From a beta proteobacterium AAP65 (GTDB lineage Bacteria > Pseudomonadota > Gammaproteobacteria > Burkholderiales > Burkholderiaceae_C): a DNA stretch of 64,000 bases. Position numbers and translations under genes: made by a program. Numbering within the stretch: position 1 is the stretch's first letter; each line of letters opens with the position of its first letter. Location of the stretch: contig LJHW01000009.1 of the NCBI GenBank assembly GCA_001295865.1, positions 1-64,000 of the forward strand. The letters are read 5' to 3'. The notes under the pieces were generated by a model. It ran no database searches. It was not told the DNA's origin and saw only the letters and a list, made by a program, of their open reading frames with translations. Of this stretch, positions 8,780 through 19,120 are shown in pieces.

Positions 8780-9873
8780 GTCAGCGAAGTGTCGACATCG
8801 CGGCGCGCCAGCGCCAGGAATTCGGCGCTCTGCATCTCGTGCAGGCGCGAGACGGTGCGCGGGAACTCGTGCGCCAGCGGCCCTTCGGTGTACAGCTGTT
8901 CGGGCGGCACGGCACAGCTCATCACCAGTTTCACGCGGCGGTCGTAGAGCACGTCCACCAGCCAGGTGAAACGCCGCGCCTCGCTGGCCAGGCGCGGCGG
9001 CATCAGCGGCACGTTGCTCAGCAGTACCGTGTGGAAACGCGAAGCGATTTCCAGGTAGTCGTTTTGCGAACGCGGCCCACCGCAGAGCGTGCGGAAGTCG
9101 AACCACACCACGCCGCCGGCGCGACGCACGGCGCGGATCTCGCGGTGCTCGATGCTCATCACCGGCGCTTCATCGCGCGCTTCGGCGAGTTGCTCGAAAG
9201 CACGCTCCATCGCGGCTTCGGCCTCGGGGCCCAGCGGGCAGTGCAGCATGTCGATGCGAGCCAGCGTCTGCTGCCGGTAATCGGTGCCGGCGTCGACGTT
9301 CACCACCTCCAGCTGCTGCTTCAGCAGCTCGATGGCCGGCAGGATGCGGTCGCGGTGCAGGCCGTTCGGGTACAGGCCGTCGGGGTGGAAGTTCGACGTG
9401 GTGACGATGCTCACGCGATTGGCGAACAGCGCCGCCAGCAGCCGGTGCAGGATCATCGCGTCGGTGACGTCGGCGACGTGGAACTCGTCGAAGCAGATCA
9501 GCCGGAAGCGCCGCGCGATGCGCGCGCCGAGTTCGTCCAGCGGGTCGGCCATGCCCTTGAGGTCTTGCAGCTCGCGGTGCACCTCGCGCATGAACTCGTG
9601 GAAGTGCAGCCGCGTCTTGCGCTGCAGCGGCACGGCCTGGAAGAAGCAGTCCATCAGGAAGCTCTTGCCGCGGCCGACACCGCCGTACATGTAAACGCCG
9701 CGCGGGATGGGCGGGCGGCGGATGAGCTTGGTCAGCGCGTTGCTGCGGCGGGCCTTGTAGTCGGCCCACTCGCCTTCACAGCGCTCCAGCGCGTCCACCG
9801 CGCGCAACTGCGCGGGGTCGCTCTGAAAGCCGCGCTGTTTCAGCTCGGCTTCGTAGAGATCCCGGACGCTCAC
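8776..9873 (-). CDS. zapE: Cell division protein ZapE (AFG1-like ATPase)
   Basis: AFG1/LACE1-type P-loop ATPase of 365 residues, which in E. coli associates with the Z-ring during constriction. Walker A is YMYGGVGRGKSFLMD near residue 63 and Walker B is RLICFDEFHVADVTDA; the sensor-like VTTSNFHPDGLYPNGLHR follows, then VDVLYDRRVKLVMSCAVPPEQLY. Translation starts at GTG 9873, four bases after the lpdA stop, so it is very likely co-transcribed with the 2-oxoglutarate dehydrogenase genes, a linkage common in Burkholderiales. Confidence 0.92.
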   Translation of the reverse strand: MSVRDLYEAELKQRGFQSDPAQLRAVDALERCEGEWADYKARRSNALTKLIRRPPIPRGVYMYGGVGRGKSFLMDCFFQAVPLQRKTRLHFHEFMREVHRELQDLKGMADPLDELGARIARRFRLICFDEFHVADVTDAMILHRLLAALFANRVSIVTTSNFHPDGLYPNGLHRDRILPAIELLKQQLEVVNVDAGTDYRQQTLARIDMLHCPLGPEAEAAMERAFEQLAEARDEAPVMSIEHREIRAVRRAGGVVWFDFRTLCGGPRSQNDYLEIASRFHTVLLSNVPLMPPRLASEARRFTWLVDVLYDRRVKLVMSCAVPPEQLYTEGPLAHEFPRTVSRLHEMQSAEFLALARRDVDTSLT

Positions 9874-9877
9874 GGGC

Positions 9878-11308
9878 TCAGAAGTTCAGCGTGCGCTTGT
9901 CCACCGCGAGCGCGGCTTCTTTCGTGGCTTCGCTCAGGCTCGGGTGCGCGTGGCAGATGCGCGCGATGTCCTCGGCGCTGGCCTTGAACTCCATCGCCAC
10001 CACAGCCTCGCTGATCAGCTCGCTGGCCATGGGGCCGACGATGTGCACACCCAGGATTTCGTCGGTGGCGGCATCGGCCAGGAACTTCACCATGCCAGTG
10101 GTGTCGCCAAGCGCCCGCGCCCGGCCGTTGGCCAGGAAGGGGAAGGTGCCGGTCTTGTAGGCGCGGCCCGCGGCCTTGAGCTGCTGCTCGGTCTGGCCCA
10201 CCCAGGCGATCTCGGGGCTGGTGTAGATCACCCACGGGATGGTGTTGAAGTTCACATGGCCGTGCTGGCCGGCGATGCGCTCGGCCACCGCCACGCCTTC
10301 TTCTTCGGCCTTGTGCGCGAGCATGGGGCCACGCACCACGTCACCCACGGCCCACACGCCGGGCAGGTTGGTGCGGCACTCGTCGTCCACCACGATGGCG
10401 CCGCGCTCGTCGAGTTTCAGGCCCACGGCTTCGGCGTTCAGGCCGATGGTGTTGGGCACACGGCCGATGCTGACGATGAGCTTGTCCACCGCCAGCGTCT
10501 GGGCCTCGCCCTTGGCATTGGTGTAGGCGATGCTGACGCCCTTCTTGGCGCCCTTGCCGGTGATGGCGATCTCGCCGACCTTCACACCCAGCTCGATCTT
10601 CAGGCCCTGCTTGGTGAAGGCCTTGTGCGCTTCTTTGGCGATCTGTTCGTCCACCGCCCCCAGGAAGGTGGGCAGGCCTTCGAGCACCGTGACCTCGGCG
10701 CCCAGCCGGCGCCAGACGCTTCCCATCTCCAGGCCGATGACGCCCGAGCCGATGACACCCAGCTTGGCGGGCACGTCACCGATGCGCAGCGCACCGTCGT
10801 TGCTGAGCACGAGCTCTTCGTCGAAGGGCGTGCCGGGCAGCGCACGGGCGTTGGAGCCCGTGGCCAGCACGACCTGCTTGCCGATCAGCACCTCGTCGTT
10901 GACGGCGATCTCGTAGCCGCCCTCGGCCGCCTTCACGAAGCTGCCACGACCATGGAAGAACGCGATCTTGTTCTTCTTGAAGAGGTAGAGGATGCCGTCG
11001 TTGTTCTGCTTCACGACGCCGTCCTTGCGGGCCAGCATCTTCTTCACGTCGATGCTCAGGTCCTTCAGACCGATGCCGTGGTCGGCAAACGCATGGCCGG
11101 CGTGCTCGAAGTGCTCGGAGCTTTGCAGCAGCGCCTTGCTCGGGATGCAGCCGACGTTGGTGCAGGTGCCACCCGGGGCCGGGCCGCCCTTGCCGTTTTT
11201 CCACTCGTCGATGCAGGCCACGTTGAAGCCCAGCTGCGCCGCGCGGATGGCGGCGATGTAGCCGCCCGGGCCGCCACCGATGACGATGACGTCGAAGTTC
11301 TTGCTCAT
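9878..11308 (-). CDS. lpdA: Dihydrolipoyl dehydrogenase (E3) of the 2-oxoglutarate dehydrogenase complex
   Basis: Flavoprotein disulfide reductase of 476 residues that reoxidises dihydrolipoyl groups and reduces NAD+. The FAD-binding [17 protein letters not shown] is at the N-terminus, the redox-active pair is in [15 protein letters not shown], the NAD-binding Rossmann motif is [13 protein letters not shown], and the C-terminal catalytic His-Glu is in [15 protein letters not shown]. It lacks an N-terminal lipoyl domain. It follows odhB by ten bases, so this copy serves the 2-oxoglutarate complex (odhL position). Confidence 0.96.
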   Translation of the reverse strand: MSKNFDVIVIGGGPGGYIAAIRAAQLGFNVACIDEWKNGKGGPAPGGTCTNVGCIPSKALLQSSEHFEHAGHAFADHGIGLKDLSIDVKKMLARKDGVVKQNNDGILYLFKKNKIAFFHGRGSFVKAAEGGYEIAVNDEVLIGKQVVLATGSNARALPGTPFDEELVLSNDGALRIGDVPAKLGVIGSGVIGLEMGSVWRRLGAEVTVLEGLPTFLGAVDEQIAKEAHKAFTKQGLKIELGVKVGEIAITGKGAKKGVSIAYTNAKGEAQTLAVDKLIVSIGRVPNTIGLNAEAVGLKLDERGAIVVDDECRTNLPGVWAVGDVVRGPMLAHKAEEEGVAVAERIAGQHGHVNFNTIPWVIYTSPEIAWVGQTEQQLKAAGRAYKTGTFPFLANGRARALGDTTGMVKFLADAATDEILGVHIVGPMASELISEAVVAMEFKASAEDIARICHAHPSLSEATKEAALAVDKRTLNF

Positions 11309-11318
11309 CGTGCCGGCC

Positions 11319-12581
11319 TCAGATGTCGAACATCAAACGGGCCGGGTCTTCCAGCGCGTCCTTCATGGCCACCAGCGCCAGCACGGCTTCGCGGCCGTCG
11401 ATGATGCGGTGGTCGTAGCTCATCGCCAGGTAGTTCATCGGGCGCACCACGACCTGGCCGTTCTCGACGACAGCGCGGTCCTTCGTGGCGTGCACGCCCA
11501 GGATGGCGCTCTGCGGCGGGTTGATGATGGGCGTGCTCAGCATGCTGCCGAAGGTGCCGCCGTTGCTGATGCTGAAGGTGCCGCCGGTCAGCTCTTCGAT
11601 GCCGAGCTTGCCGTCCTTGGCCTTCTGGCCGTACTCGGCGATCTTCTTCTCGATGTCGGCAAAGCTCATCTGGTCGGCATTGCGCAGCACGGGCACCACC
11701 AGGCCGCGCGGGCTGCCCACGGCGATGCCGATGTCGAAGTAGCCGTGGTAGACGATGTCGTTGCCATCGACGCTGGCGTTGACGATCGGGTACTTCTTCA
11801 ACGCTGCCACGGCCGCCTTCACGAAGAAGCTCATGAAGCCCAGCTTCACGCCGTGCTCCTTCTCGAACTTCTCCTGGAACTTCTTGCGCATGTCCATCAC
11901 CGGCGCCATGTTCACTTCGTTGAACGTGGTCAGGATGGCGTTGGTGCTCTGGCTCTGCACCAGGCGCTCGGCGATGCGCGCGCGCAGGCGGCTCATCGGC
12001 ACGCGCTGCTCGGGGCGCTCGCCCAGGCTGTTGCCGATGGGTGCAGCCACCTGCTGCAGCGGCGCTGCGGCAGGTGCAGCGGCCTTGGGCGCCGCCACCG
12101 GTGCGGGAGCGGGTGCCGGGGCGGCCAGCGCACCCAGAACGTCGCCCTTGGTCACGCGGCCGTCCTTGCCGGTGCCCGCCACGGAGCCGGCGGCCAGGCT
12201 GTTGTCGGCCATCAGCTTGGCGGCGGCGGGCATGGCGACGCCGGCCTTGCTGGTGGAAGCCGGCGCCGCGGCGGCAGCCGCCACGGGGGCAACTGCCGGT
12301 GCGGCGGGCGCAGCGGCCGGGGCCGCAGCACCAGCCTTGGCGGCGGTGTCGATGCGCGCGATCAGCTGCTCGGCGGTGACGGTGGCGCCATCGGCCTGCA
12401 CGATCTCGGCCAGCACGCCGGCGGCTGGAGCCGGCACTTCCAGCACCACCTTGTCGGTTTCGACCTCGATGAGGATCTCGTCCATGGCGACGGCGTCGCC
12501 CGGCTTCTTCTTCCACTGCAGCAGCGTGGCCTCGGCCACCGATTCGGAGAGCTGCGGAACCTTCACTTCAACAATTGACAT
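11319..12581 (-). CDS. odhB: Dihydrolipoyllysine-residue succinyltransferase (E2)
   Basis: E2 core of the 2-oxoglutarate dehydrogenase complex (also called sucB), 420 residues. It has a lipoyl domain with [12 protein letters not shown] (lipoylated Lys near position 43), an Ala/Pro linker, a peripheral subunit-binding domain ([27 protein letters not shown]), a second Ala/Pro linker, and the catalytic acyltransferase domain ending with [13 protein letters not shown], where His is catalytic. It transfers succinyl from lipoate to CoA. It lies between sucA and lpdA with short gaps. Confidence 0.97.
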   Translation of the reverse strand: MSIVEVKVPQLSESVAEATLLQWKKKPGDAVAMDEILIEVETDKVVLEVPAPAAGVLAEIVQADGATVTAEQLIARIDTAAKAGAAAPAAAPAAPAVAPVAAAAAAPASTSKAGVAMPAAAKLMADNSLAAGSVAGTGKDGRVTKGDVLGALAAPAPAPAPVAAPKAAAPAAAPLQQVAAPIGNSLGERPEQRVPMSRLRARIAERLVQSQSTNAILTTFNEVNMAPVMDMRKKFQEKFEKEHGVKLGFMSFFVKAAVAALKKYPIVNASVDGNDIVYHGYFDIGIAVGSPRGLVVPVLRNADQMSFADIEKKIAEYGQKAKDGKLGIEELTGGTFSISNGGTFGSMLSTPIINPPQSAILGVHATKDRAVVENGQVVVRPMNYLAMSYDHRIIDGREAVLALVAMKDALEDPARLMFDI

Positions 12582-12625
12582 GGTCTATCTCGGATGTTTG
12601 TTCTGGGCGGGCGGAAGGGCGCGGC

Positions 12626-15493
12626 TCACTTGGTGAGCACGAAGCCCTTGAGCTTGCCGAAAGCCTGGTCGAGCAGCGCCTTCTGCTGCTCTTGGTGGAG
12701 GTGGCTGTAACCCACGGCCGGCGAGGCGCTGGCGGGGCGGCCGGCGTAACCCAGCTTCTGCCCGTCGAGCATGTTCTCGTGCACGTAGTGCTGCACGTAG
12801 AACCAGGCGCCCTGGTTCTGCGGCTCGTCCTGGCACCACACCACGTCGGTGGCGTTCGGGAAGCGCTTCATCTCGGCCGCGAAAGCCTTGTGCGGGAAGG
12901 GGTAGAGCTGCTCCACACGCACGATGGCCACGTCCCAGGCCTTCTTCTCGTCGCGCTTCTTGATCAGGTCGTAGGCCACCTTGCCCGAGCAGCAGATGAC
13001 GCGCTTGACCTTGTCGCCTTCCACCTCGGCGCGCGCCGGGCCGATGACGGTCTTGAACTCACCCTTGGTGAACTCGGCGAGCGGGCTGGTGGCGTCCTTG
13101 TTGCGCAGCAGGCTCTTGGGCGTGAAGATGATCAGCGGCTTGCGGAACTGCCGCACCATCTGCCGGCGCAGCAGGTGGAAGATCTGGCTGGCCGAGGTGG
13201 GCTGCACGATCTGCATGTTGTTGTCAGCCGCCAGCTGCATGAAGCGCTCGAGCCGCGCGCTGCTGTGCTCGGGGCCCTGGCCCTCGTAGCCGTGCGGCAG
13301 CATCAGCGTCAGGCCGTTGACGCGGCCCCACTTCACTTCGCCGCTGGCGATGAACTGGTCGATCACCACCTGCGCGCCGTTGGCGAAATCGCCGAACTGC
13401 GCTTCCCAGATCGTCAGCGTGTTGGGCTCGGCGGCGGCGTAGCCGTACTCGAAGCCCAGCACCGCTTCTTCCGACAGCAGCGAGTCGATGACGACGAAAG
13501 GCGCCTGGCCCTCGGCCACGTTCTGCAGCGGCACGTAGGTGCCGGTGTCCCACTTCTCGCGGTTCTGGTCGTGCAGCACGGCATGGCGGTGCACGAAGGT
13601 GCCCCGGCCGCAGTCTTCACCGCTCAGGCGCACGGCATAGCCGCTGGCCACCAGCGAAGCGTAGGCCAGGGTCTCGCCCATGCCCCAGTCGACGTTGATC
13701 TCGCCACGGCCCATGGCGGCGCGGTCGGCCAGCACCTTCTCCACGAGCGGGTGCACCTTGAAGGTGGCCGGCAGCGTGGTGACACGTTCGCTCAGGCGCT
13801 TCACCTCGGCCAGCGGCAGCGCGGTGTCGGCCGCGTCCGTCCACTTCTTGCCGAGGAAGGGCGCCCAGTCCACCGCGTACTTGCTCTTGAAGTTCGTCAG
13901 CACCGGGTCCACGGTGTGGCGGCCTTCATCCATGGCAGCGCGGTAGGCCTTGACCATGCCGTCGGGGCTGTTCGCACCCTCGGCCTGCAGCACGCCCTGC
14001 GCCACGAGCTTCTCGCCGTAGAGCTTGCGCGTGCCGGGGTGCTGCGCGATCTTCTTGTACATCAGCGGCTGGGTGAGCGAGGGCGTGTCCTGCTCGTTGT
14101 GGCCCAGCTTGCGGAAGCAGATGATGTCGACCACCACGTCCTTCTTGAACTGCTGGCGGTAGTCCATGGCCAGCTGCGTGCACCACACCACGGCCTCGGG
14201 GTCGTCGGCGTTCACGTGCAGCACGGGCGCTTCGATCATCTTCACCACGTCGCTGCAGTACAGCGTGCTGCGGCTGTCGCGCGGGTCGCTGGTGGTGAAG
14301 CCGATCTGGTTGTTGATCACCAGGTGCACCGTGCCACCGGTGAAGTAGCCGCGCGTCTGCGCCAGTGCCAGCGTCTCCATCACCACGCCCTGGCCGGCGA
14401 AAGCGGCGTCGCCGTGCACCAGCACGGGCAGCACTTGGTCGCCGTCCTTGTCGCCACGGCGCTCCATGCGCGCCTTCACGCTGCCCTCGACCACCGGGTT
14501 CACGATCTCCAGGTGGCTGGGGTTGAAGGCCAGGCTCAGGTGCACCGGGCCGCCGGGGGTGGTGACGTCGCTGCTGAAGCCCTGGTGGTACTTCACGTCA
14601 CCGGCGGGCAGGTCTTCCTTGGCGGTGTGGTCGAACTCGGCGAAGAGGTCGGCAGGCATCTTGCCCAGGGTGTTGACCAGCACGTTCAGGCGGCCGCGGT
14701 GGGCCATGCCGATGACGATCTCCTGCACGCCGTTGGTGCCAGCTCGCTGCACCACCTCGTCCATGCTGGCGATGAAGCTCTCACCGCCTTCCAGGCTGAA
14801 GCGCTTCTGGCCGACGTACTTGGTGTGCAGGTAGCGCTCCAGGCCTTCGGCGGCGGTCAGGCGGTCGAGGATGTGCTTCTTCTCGTCGGCGCTGAAGCTC
14901 GGGCTGCTGCGGCGCGATTCCAGGCGCTCTTGCCACCAGCGCTTCTCGGCCGGGTCGGTGCAGTGCATGAACTCGGCGCCGATGGTGCGGCAGTAGGTCT
15001 CACGCAGGGCCTGCACGATCTCGCGCAGGCTCATGTTCTCGGCCTTGGTGAAGTAGGTGTTCGCCGCCGAGAAGGTGATGTCCATGTCCGACTCGGTGAG
15101 GTCGTAGAACGACGGCTCGAGTTCGGGGATCTTGGGGCGCTCGGTGCGCTTGAGGGGGTCCAGGTCGGCCCAGCGGGAACCCAGGAAGCGGTAGGCGGCA
15201 ATCAGCGACTGCACGTGCACCTGCTTGCGGGCGACGGCCAGATCGGCCTCGCTGGCCTTCAGCGCGAAGGCGTTGGCCTTGGCGCGCTGCGCGAAAGATT
15301 CGACGACGGGGGCGTGGGCGACATCGCGCGCGGTGCTGCCATCGGTGGCCGGCACGTGCTGCAGGTTGTCGAAATACGTGCGCCAGTTGTCGGGCACGCT
15401 GCCGGGGTTGTCGAGGTAGGCCTCGTACAACTCTTCCACGTAAGGGGCGTTGCCCCCGAACAGGTACGAGTTGGACCTGTGTTGCTGCATCAT
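12626..15493 (-). CDS. sucA: 2-oxoglutarate dehydrogenase E1 component
   Basis: Thiamine-diphosphate E1 enzyme of the TCA cycle, 955 residues, decarboxylating 2-oxoglutarate and succinylating the E2 lipoyl group. Recognisable parts are the N-terminal SNSYLFGGNAPYVEELYEAYLD, the active-site GMAHRGRLNVLVN, HGDAAFAGQGVVMETL, and the C-terminal EPQNQGAWFYV block. Starts at ATG 15493 or the adjacent ATG 15490; AAAGGTGAG lies just upstream. It is the first gene of the sucA-odhB-lpdA-zapE unit. The 256 bases before it (15494-15749) hold its leader and show no other gene. Confidence 0.96.
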   Translation of the reverse strand: MMQQHRSNSYLFGGNAPYVEELYEAYLDNPGSVPDNWRTYFDNLQHVPATDGSTARDVAHAPVVESFAQRAKANAFALKASEADLAVARKQVHVQSLIAAYRFLGSRWADLDPLKRTERPKIPELEPSFYDLTESDMDITFSAANTYFTKAENMSLREIVQALRETYCRTIGAEFMHCTDPAEKRWWQERLESRRSSPSFSADEKKHILDRLTAAEGLERYLHTKYVGQKRFSLEGGESFIASMDEVVQRAGTNGVQEIVIGMAHRGRLNVLVNTLGKMPADLFAEFDHTAKEDLPAGDVKYHQGFSSDVTTPGGPVHLSLAFNPSHLEIVNPVVEGSVKARMERRGDKDGDQVLPVLVHGDAAFAGQGVVMETLALAQTRGYFTGGTVHLVINNQIGFTTSDPRDSRSTLYCSDVVKMIEAPVLHVNADDPEAVVWCTQLAMDYRQQFKKDVVVDIICFRKLGHNEQDTPSLTQPLMYKKIAQHPGTRKLYGEKLVAQGVLQAEGANSPDGMVKAYRAAMDEGRHTVDPVLTNFKSKYAVDWAPFLGKKWTDAADTALPLAEVKRLSERVTTLPATFKVHPLVEKVLADRAAMGRGEINVDWGMGETLAYASLVASGYAVRLSGEDCGRGTFVHRHAVLHDQNREKWDTGTYVPLQNVAEGQAPFVVIDSLLSEEAVLGFEYGYAAAEPNTLTIWEAQFGDFANGAQVVIDQFIASGEVKWGRVNGLTLMLPHGYEGQGPEHSSARLERFMQLAADNNMQIVQPTSASQIFHLLRRQMVRQFRKPLIIFTPKSLLRNKDATSPLAEFTKGEFKTVIGPARAEVEGDKVKRVICCSGKVAYDLIKKRDEKKAWDVAIVRVEQLYPFPHKAFAAEMKRFPNATDVVWCQDEPQNQGAWFYVQHYVHENMLDGQKLGYAGRPASASPAVGYSHLHQEQQKALLDQAFGKLKGFVLTK

Positions 15494-15749
15494 CTTTCGC
15501 TCACCTTTCGCCCTGGTTTCCAAGGCTCCGATGGGTTGATCAACCTTCCGCGACCCCGGCTACACCGGGCAAGCGGATTGCGACCCGCCTTGCTGCATGT
15601 GTCATACAAGCAAGGGGACGGGAAGGACCGTTTGTTCAGACCGTCACTTTAACACCCCGATCTGCACCACTCCGCGGGCTTATTGGGCGCCTGCAACCCC
15701 CTTGTTCTCCTGACAAGACCGACCCACGCTGGACCAGACTGCCCGGGCC

Positions 15750-16055
15750 ATGCGCCCCCGCACCATCCTGCTGCGCGCCGATGCGCCCACCAAGCCGCCC
15801 ACCGGCCAGCCCTGCAACGGCTGTGGCCTGTGCTGTGCCGCCGAGCCCTGCCCACTGGGCATGTGGGTCAGCCGCCGTACACGCGGCCGATGCGCGGCAC
15901 TGCGCTGGCAGGCCGAGGCCGGCCACTACCGCTGCGGCGTGTTGACCGACCCCGCCCGCCACCTGCCCTGGCTGCCGGCGCGCTGGGCGCAGGCCCTGGT
16001 GCGCCGCTGGATCGCCGCGCAGCAAGGCTGCGATGCCGACCTGCAAGCCCTGTGA
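15750..16055 (+). CDS. YkgJ-type cysteine-cluster protein
   Basis: A 101-residue protein with PCNGCGLCCAAEPCPLG near residue 22 and a further Cys in HYRCGVL, the CxxCxxCC pattern of the YkgJ / putative zinc- or iron-binding family (possible UPF0153 relation). Function unknown; the cysteines suggest metal binding. It stands alone, divergent from sucA and upstream of the substrate-binding protein gene, with about 155 bases between. Confidence 0.72.
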   Translation: MRPRTILLRADAPTKPPTGQPCNGCGLCCAAEPCPLGMWVSRRTRGRCAALRWQAEAGHYRCGVLTDPARHLPWLPARWAQALVRRWIAAQQGCDADLQAL

Positions 16056-16209
16056 AGCCACCCAAGGCGACGGCGCTCACTGCGGCGAGACGCTCGGCAG
16101 CGTGGCCACGCCGCGCCAAGTTCAGGCCCTGACACCGGGTCTGGTGTGGCCCGGCCGCGTGTTTACGTAGCATAGGCGGTCCAGCTCCCACCCTTCGAGG
16201 ACACCGCCG

Positions 16210-17781
16210 ATGAAACTCCACGCCCTGGTGGCTGCCGCCGCAGTCACGCTGGCCCTGGCCCTGCCCGCCCAAGCGCAGACCGTGCGTTGGGCAGCGCAGA
16301 ACGACATCCTGACCATGGACCCGCACTCGCAAAACCATGCCACCACCAACACGGTGCTCGCGCATGCCTACGAGGGGCTCACGCGCTACAGCGCGACCTA
16401 CGAGATCGAGCCTTCGCTGGCCACGAAGTGGACATTCATCAGCCCGACGCAGGTGCGTTTCGAACTGCGCAAGGGCGTGAAATTCCACGACGGCTCGCCC
16501 TTCACGGCCGACGACGTGGTCTTCAGCTTCGGCCGCATCAAGCAGCCGCAGGGCACGATGGGCATCTACGTCACCGGCATCAACGAGGTGAAGAAGATCG
16601 ACAGCCACACCGTCGATCTCATCCTGGCGGCGCCCTCGCCCATCCTGCTGCGCAACCTGGCGTACTTCTTCATCATGAACAAGGGGTGGGCCGAGAAGAA
16701 CAAGAGCGCCAACGTCCAGGACTACAAGGCCAAGGAAGAGAACTTCGCCTCGCGCAACGTCAACGGCACCGGCGCCTTCCGCGTGACGGGCTGGCAGCCC
16801 GAGCAGCGCGTGACCATGGCCGCCAACCCCGAGTGGTGGGACAAGACCGGCGGCAACGTGAAGGAGGTGATCTACACGCCCATCAAGAGCGACCCCACCC
16901 GCGTGGCAGCGCTGCTCTCGGGTGATGTCGACCTGCTGACCGACATTCCGACGCAAGACGTGGCCCGCCTGCGCAGCGACAAGAAGCTGAAGGTGCTGGA
17001 AGGCCCTGAAGTGCGGACCATCTTCCTGGTGATGGACGTGGGCAGCCCCGAGCTGAAGTACAGCAGCGTCAAGGGCAAGAATCCGTTTGCCGACAAACGG
17101 GTGCGCCAAGCGCTGAGCATGAGCATCGACCGCACGGCCATCCAGCGCAACATCATGCGCGGCCTGTCGGTGCCGGCAGGCATCATCGTGGCACCGGGCG
17201 TCAACGGCCACACGGCCGATCTCGACGCACCGCCCAAGGTCGACACCGAAGCGGCGAAGAAGCTGCTCGCCGACGCCGGCTACCCCAGCGGCTTCGAGGT
17301 TCGCTTCAGTTGCCCGAACAACCGCTACGTCAACGACGAAGAAGTCTGCCAGGCCATCGTGGCGATGTGGGCCCGCATTGGCGTGAAGGCGCAGCTGGCG
17401 GCCGAGAACTTCGCCACCTACAGCCAGAAGTTCCAGAACTTCGACACCTCGCTGTACATGCTGGGCTGGGGCGTGGCCACTTACGACGCACAGTACGCCA
17501 TCCAGTCGCTCATCCGCACGCGCACCAGCGGCGCCGACGGCAACTTCAACTTCGGCCGCATCAGCGACCCCGTGGTCGACAAGCTGAACGACGCGATGAA
17601 GGCCGAACCCGACGTGGCCAAGCGCAACGGCATGATCCGCGAGGCACTGGTGCGCATCAAGGACGAGGCGCTGGTGATCCCGCTGCACCACCAGGTGAGG
17701 CCTTGGGCGATGAAAACCGGCGTGACCACGCTGCACCGCTCCAACGACAACCCGCACATGCGCTTCACCACGGTGAAGTGA
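16210..17781 (+). CDS. ABC transporter substrate-binding protein, peptide/nickel family 5
   Basis: Periplasmic solute-binding protein of 523 residues with a Sec signal peptide (MKLHALVAAAAVTLALALPAQAQ). Family-5 landmarks include YEGLTRYSATYEIEPSLATKW, the signature FELRKGVKFHDGSPFTADDVVFS, and FADKRVRQALSMSIDR. Ligands of this family are usually oligopeptides, dipeptides, opines or nickel; the sequence does not tell which. GAGG precedes the ATG. No permease or ATPase gene is next to it, so it is an orphan binding protein. A terminator follows. Confidence 0.9.
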   Translation: MKLHALVAAAAVTLALALPAQAQTVRWAAQNDILTMDPHSQNHATTNTVLAHAYEGLTRYSATYEIEPSLATKWTFISPTQVRFELRKGVKFHDGSPFTADDVVFSFGRIKQPQGTMGIYVTGINEVKKIDSHTVDLILAAPSPILLRNLAYFFIMNKGWAEKNKSANVQDYKAKEENFASRNVNGTGAFRVTGWQPEQRVTMAANPEWWDKTGGNVKEVIYTPIKSDPTRVAALLSGDVDLLTDIPTQDVARLRSDKKLKVLEGPEVRTIFLVMDVGSPELKYSSVKGKNPFADKRVRQALSMSIDRTAIQRNIMRGLSVPAGIIVAPGVNGHTADLDAPPKVDTEAAKKLLADAGYPSGFEVRFSCPNNRYVNDEEVCQAIVAMWARIGVKAQLAAENFATYSQKFQNFDTSLYMLGWGVATYDAQYAIQSLIRTRTSGADGNFNFGRISDPVVDKLNDAMKAEPDVAKRNGMIREALVRIKDEALVIPLHHQVRPWAMKTGVTTLHRSNDNPHMRFTTVK

Positions 17782-17820
17782 AAGACGGCGGGCTTCGTGC
17801 CCGCTTGCGTACTGCAAGAA

Positions 17821-17846
17821 CAAAGGCGGCCCACGGGCCGCCTTTG
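17821..17846 (+). terminator. Intrinsic terminator after the substrate-binding protein gene
   Basis: CAAAGGCGGCC pairs with GGCCGCCTTTG around a four-base loop, followed by TTCTT on the plus strand. Its position between convergent genes, and the A-run on the other side, mean it may also serve the amidohydrolase gene. Confidence 0.75.
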
Positions 17847-17870
17847 TTCTTGCGCCGGCAGCGCTGCCGA

Positions 17871-19112
17871 TCAGGCCAGCAGCCGGTCGAGCACCACGCG
17901 GCCACTCTGCATCAAGAGCCGGATCCCTTGCGCGGGCGCGGCCAGTGGCGCCAGGTCTTGCGTGGGGTCGCCGTCCACCACCAGCAGGTCGGCCCAGGCG
18001 CCGGGCACCAGCTGGCCAATCTGGCCTTCCTGGCGCATCAAACGCGCGGCGGCGATGGTGGCGCTCTGCAGCACCTCTACCGGGCTCATGGCGGCGGCGC
18101 GCAGCGCGAACTCGCCGTTCTGGCGGCCGTGCATGTGGCCCAGCAGGTCGGTGCCGAAGACCACGGGCACCCCTTCGTCACAGGCCATCTTCACGGCCAA
18201 GGCGCCCTGCGACTGCACCACGACCAGCTTCTCCAGCATCGCGTTCGACCAGCCCAGGCGCTGCCCTTCCTCGGCCAGCGCCGCGTAGGTGGAAAGCGTC
18301 GGCACGAGGTAGGTGCCATGCGTCTTCATCAGGCGCAGCGTGGCCTCGTCGACCAGGTTGCCGTGCTCGATGCTGCGCACACCGGCCTGCACCGCGCGCT
18401 GCACGGCACGCGGCGAGTAGGCGTGGGCCAGCGCGTAGAGGTTGGCGGCTTCGGCCTCTTCCACCGCGGCGCGCAGCTCTTCCATCGAAAACTGCGTGCC
18501 GTCGATGGGGTCGCTGGGGCTGCTGATGCCGCCGCCGGCCATGATCTTGATGTGGTTGGCGCCCTGGCGCACCTGCTCGCGCACGGCGCGCCGCACCTCG
18601 CCCACGCCGTCGGCAATGGCGCCCATCAGGCCCATGCCGGCGCAGCTGCAGAAATAGCCCTCACCACGGACGCCACGCGGGCGCATGTCGGCATGGCCGC
18701 CGGTCTGGCTGATGGGCTGGCCTGCGATGAAGAGCCGCGGGCCTTCGTAGAGGCCGCGGCGCACGGCCTCCTGCAGGCCGTGGTCGGCACCGGCGGCGTC
18801 GCGCACGGTGGTGAAGCCGCGGTGCAGCATCTCACGCAGGATCTGCGCCGACATCGCGCCCACCAGCGAAGGCGGCTGCAGCGACAGGCCCGCCAGGTCG
18901 TGCGAAGCCGCCACCACGTGCACGTGTGCGTCGATCAGGCCCGGCAGCACCACGCGGCCTTGCACGTCGATGACATCGGCGTCGTCGACGGTGATGGGCT
19001 CCTGCGTGGCTGCAACCACACGTTCACCCTCGATCACCAGCGTGCTGTGCGACCGCAGCACGCCAGCAGCGCTGTCGAAGAGACGCGCGTTGCGCAGCGC
19101 GGTGCGGCGCAT
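17871..19112 (-). CDS. Amidohydrolase family protein
   Basis: Metal-dependent hydrolase of 413 residues, closest in look to imidazolonepropionase/prolidase-like amidohydrolases. The metal motif LPGLIDAHVHVVAAS is near residue 55, NHIKIMAGGGISSP has the probable carboxylated Lys, AHAY and SIEHGNL supply further His ligands, and VFGTDLLGHMHG gives the catalytic Asp. The substrate cannot be read from the sequence. It starts eight bases after the nitronate monooxygenase stop, so it is the last gene of an acyl-CoA dehydrogenase-monooxygenase-hydrolase operon. Confidence 0.87.
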   Translation of the reverse strand: MRRTALRNARLFDSAAGVLRSHSTLVIEGERVVAATQEPITVDDADVIDVQGRVVLPGLIDAHVHVVAASHDLAGLSLQPPSLVGAMSAQILREMLHRGFTTVRDAAGADHGLQEAVRRGLYEGPRLFIAGQPISQTGGHADMRPRGVRGEGYFCSCAGMGLMGAIADGVGEVRRAVREQVRQGANHIKIMAGGGISSPSDPIDGTQFSMEELRAAVEEAEAANLYALAHAYSPRAVQRAVQAGVRSIEHGNLVDEATLRLMKTHGTYLVPTLSTYAALAEEGQRLGWSNAMLEKLVVVQSQGALAVKMACDEGVPVVFGTDLLGHMHGRQNGEFALRAAAMSPVEVLQSATIAAARLMRQEGQIGQLVPGAWADLLVVDGDPTQDLAPLAAPAQGIRLLMQSGRVVLDRLLA

Positions 19113-19120
19113 CCCGAGAC

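Noticed and set aside
12575..15652. A 1025-codon open frame on the plus strand, opposite sucA.
   Set aside because: It is a high-GC antisense shadow: composition is His/Val/Arg-rich with no domain, while the minus strand carries a full E1 enzyme.
15868..17823. A 651-codon minus-strand frame opposite the substrate-binding protein.
   Set aside because: The plus strand has a signal peptide and family motifs; this frame is low-information His/Val/Arg sequence.
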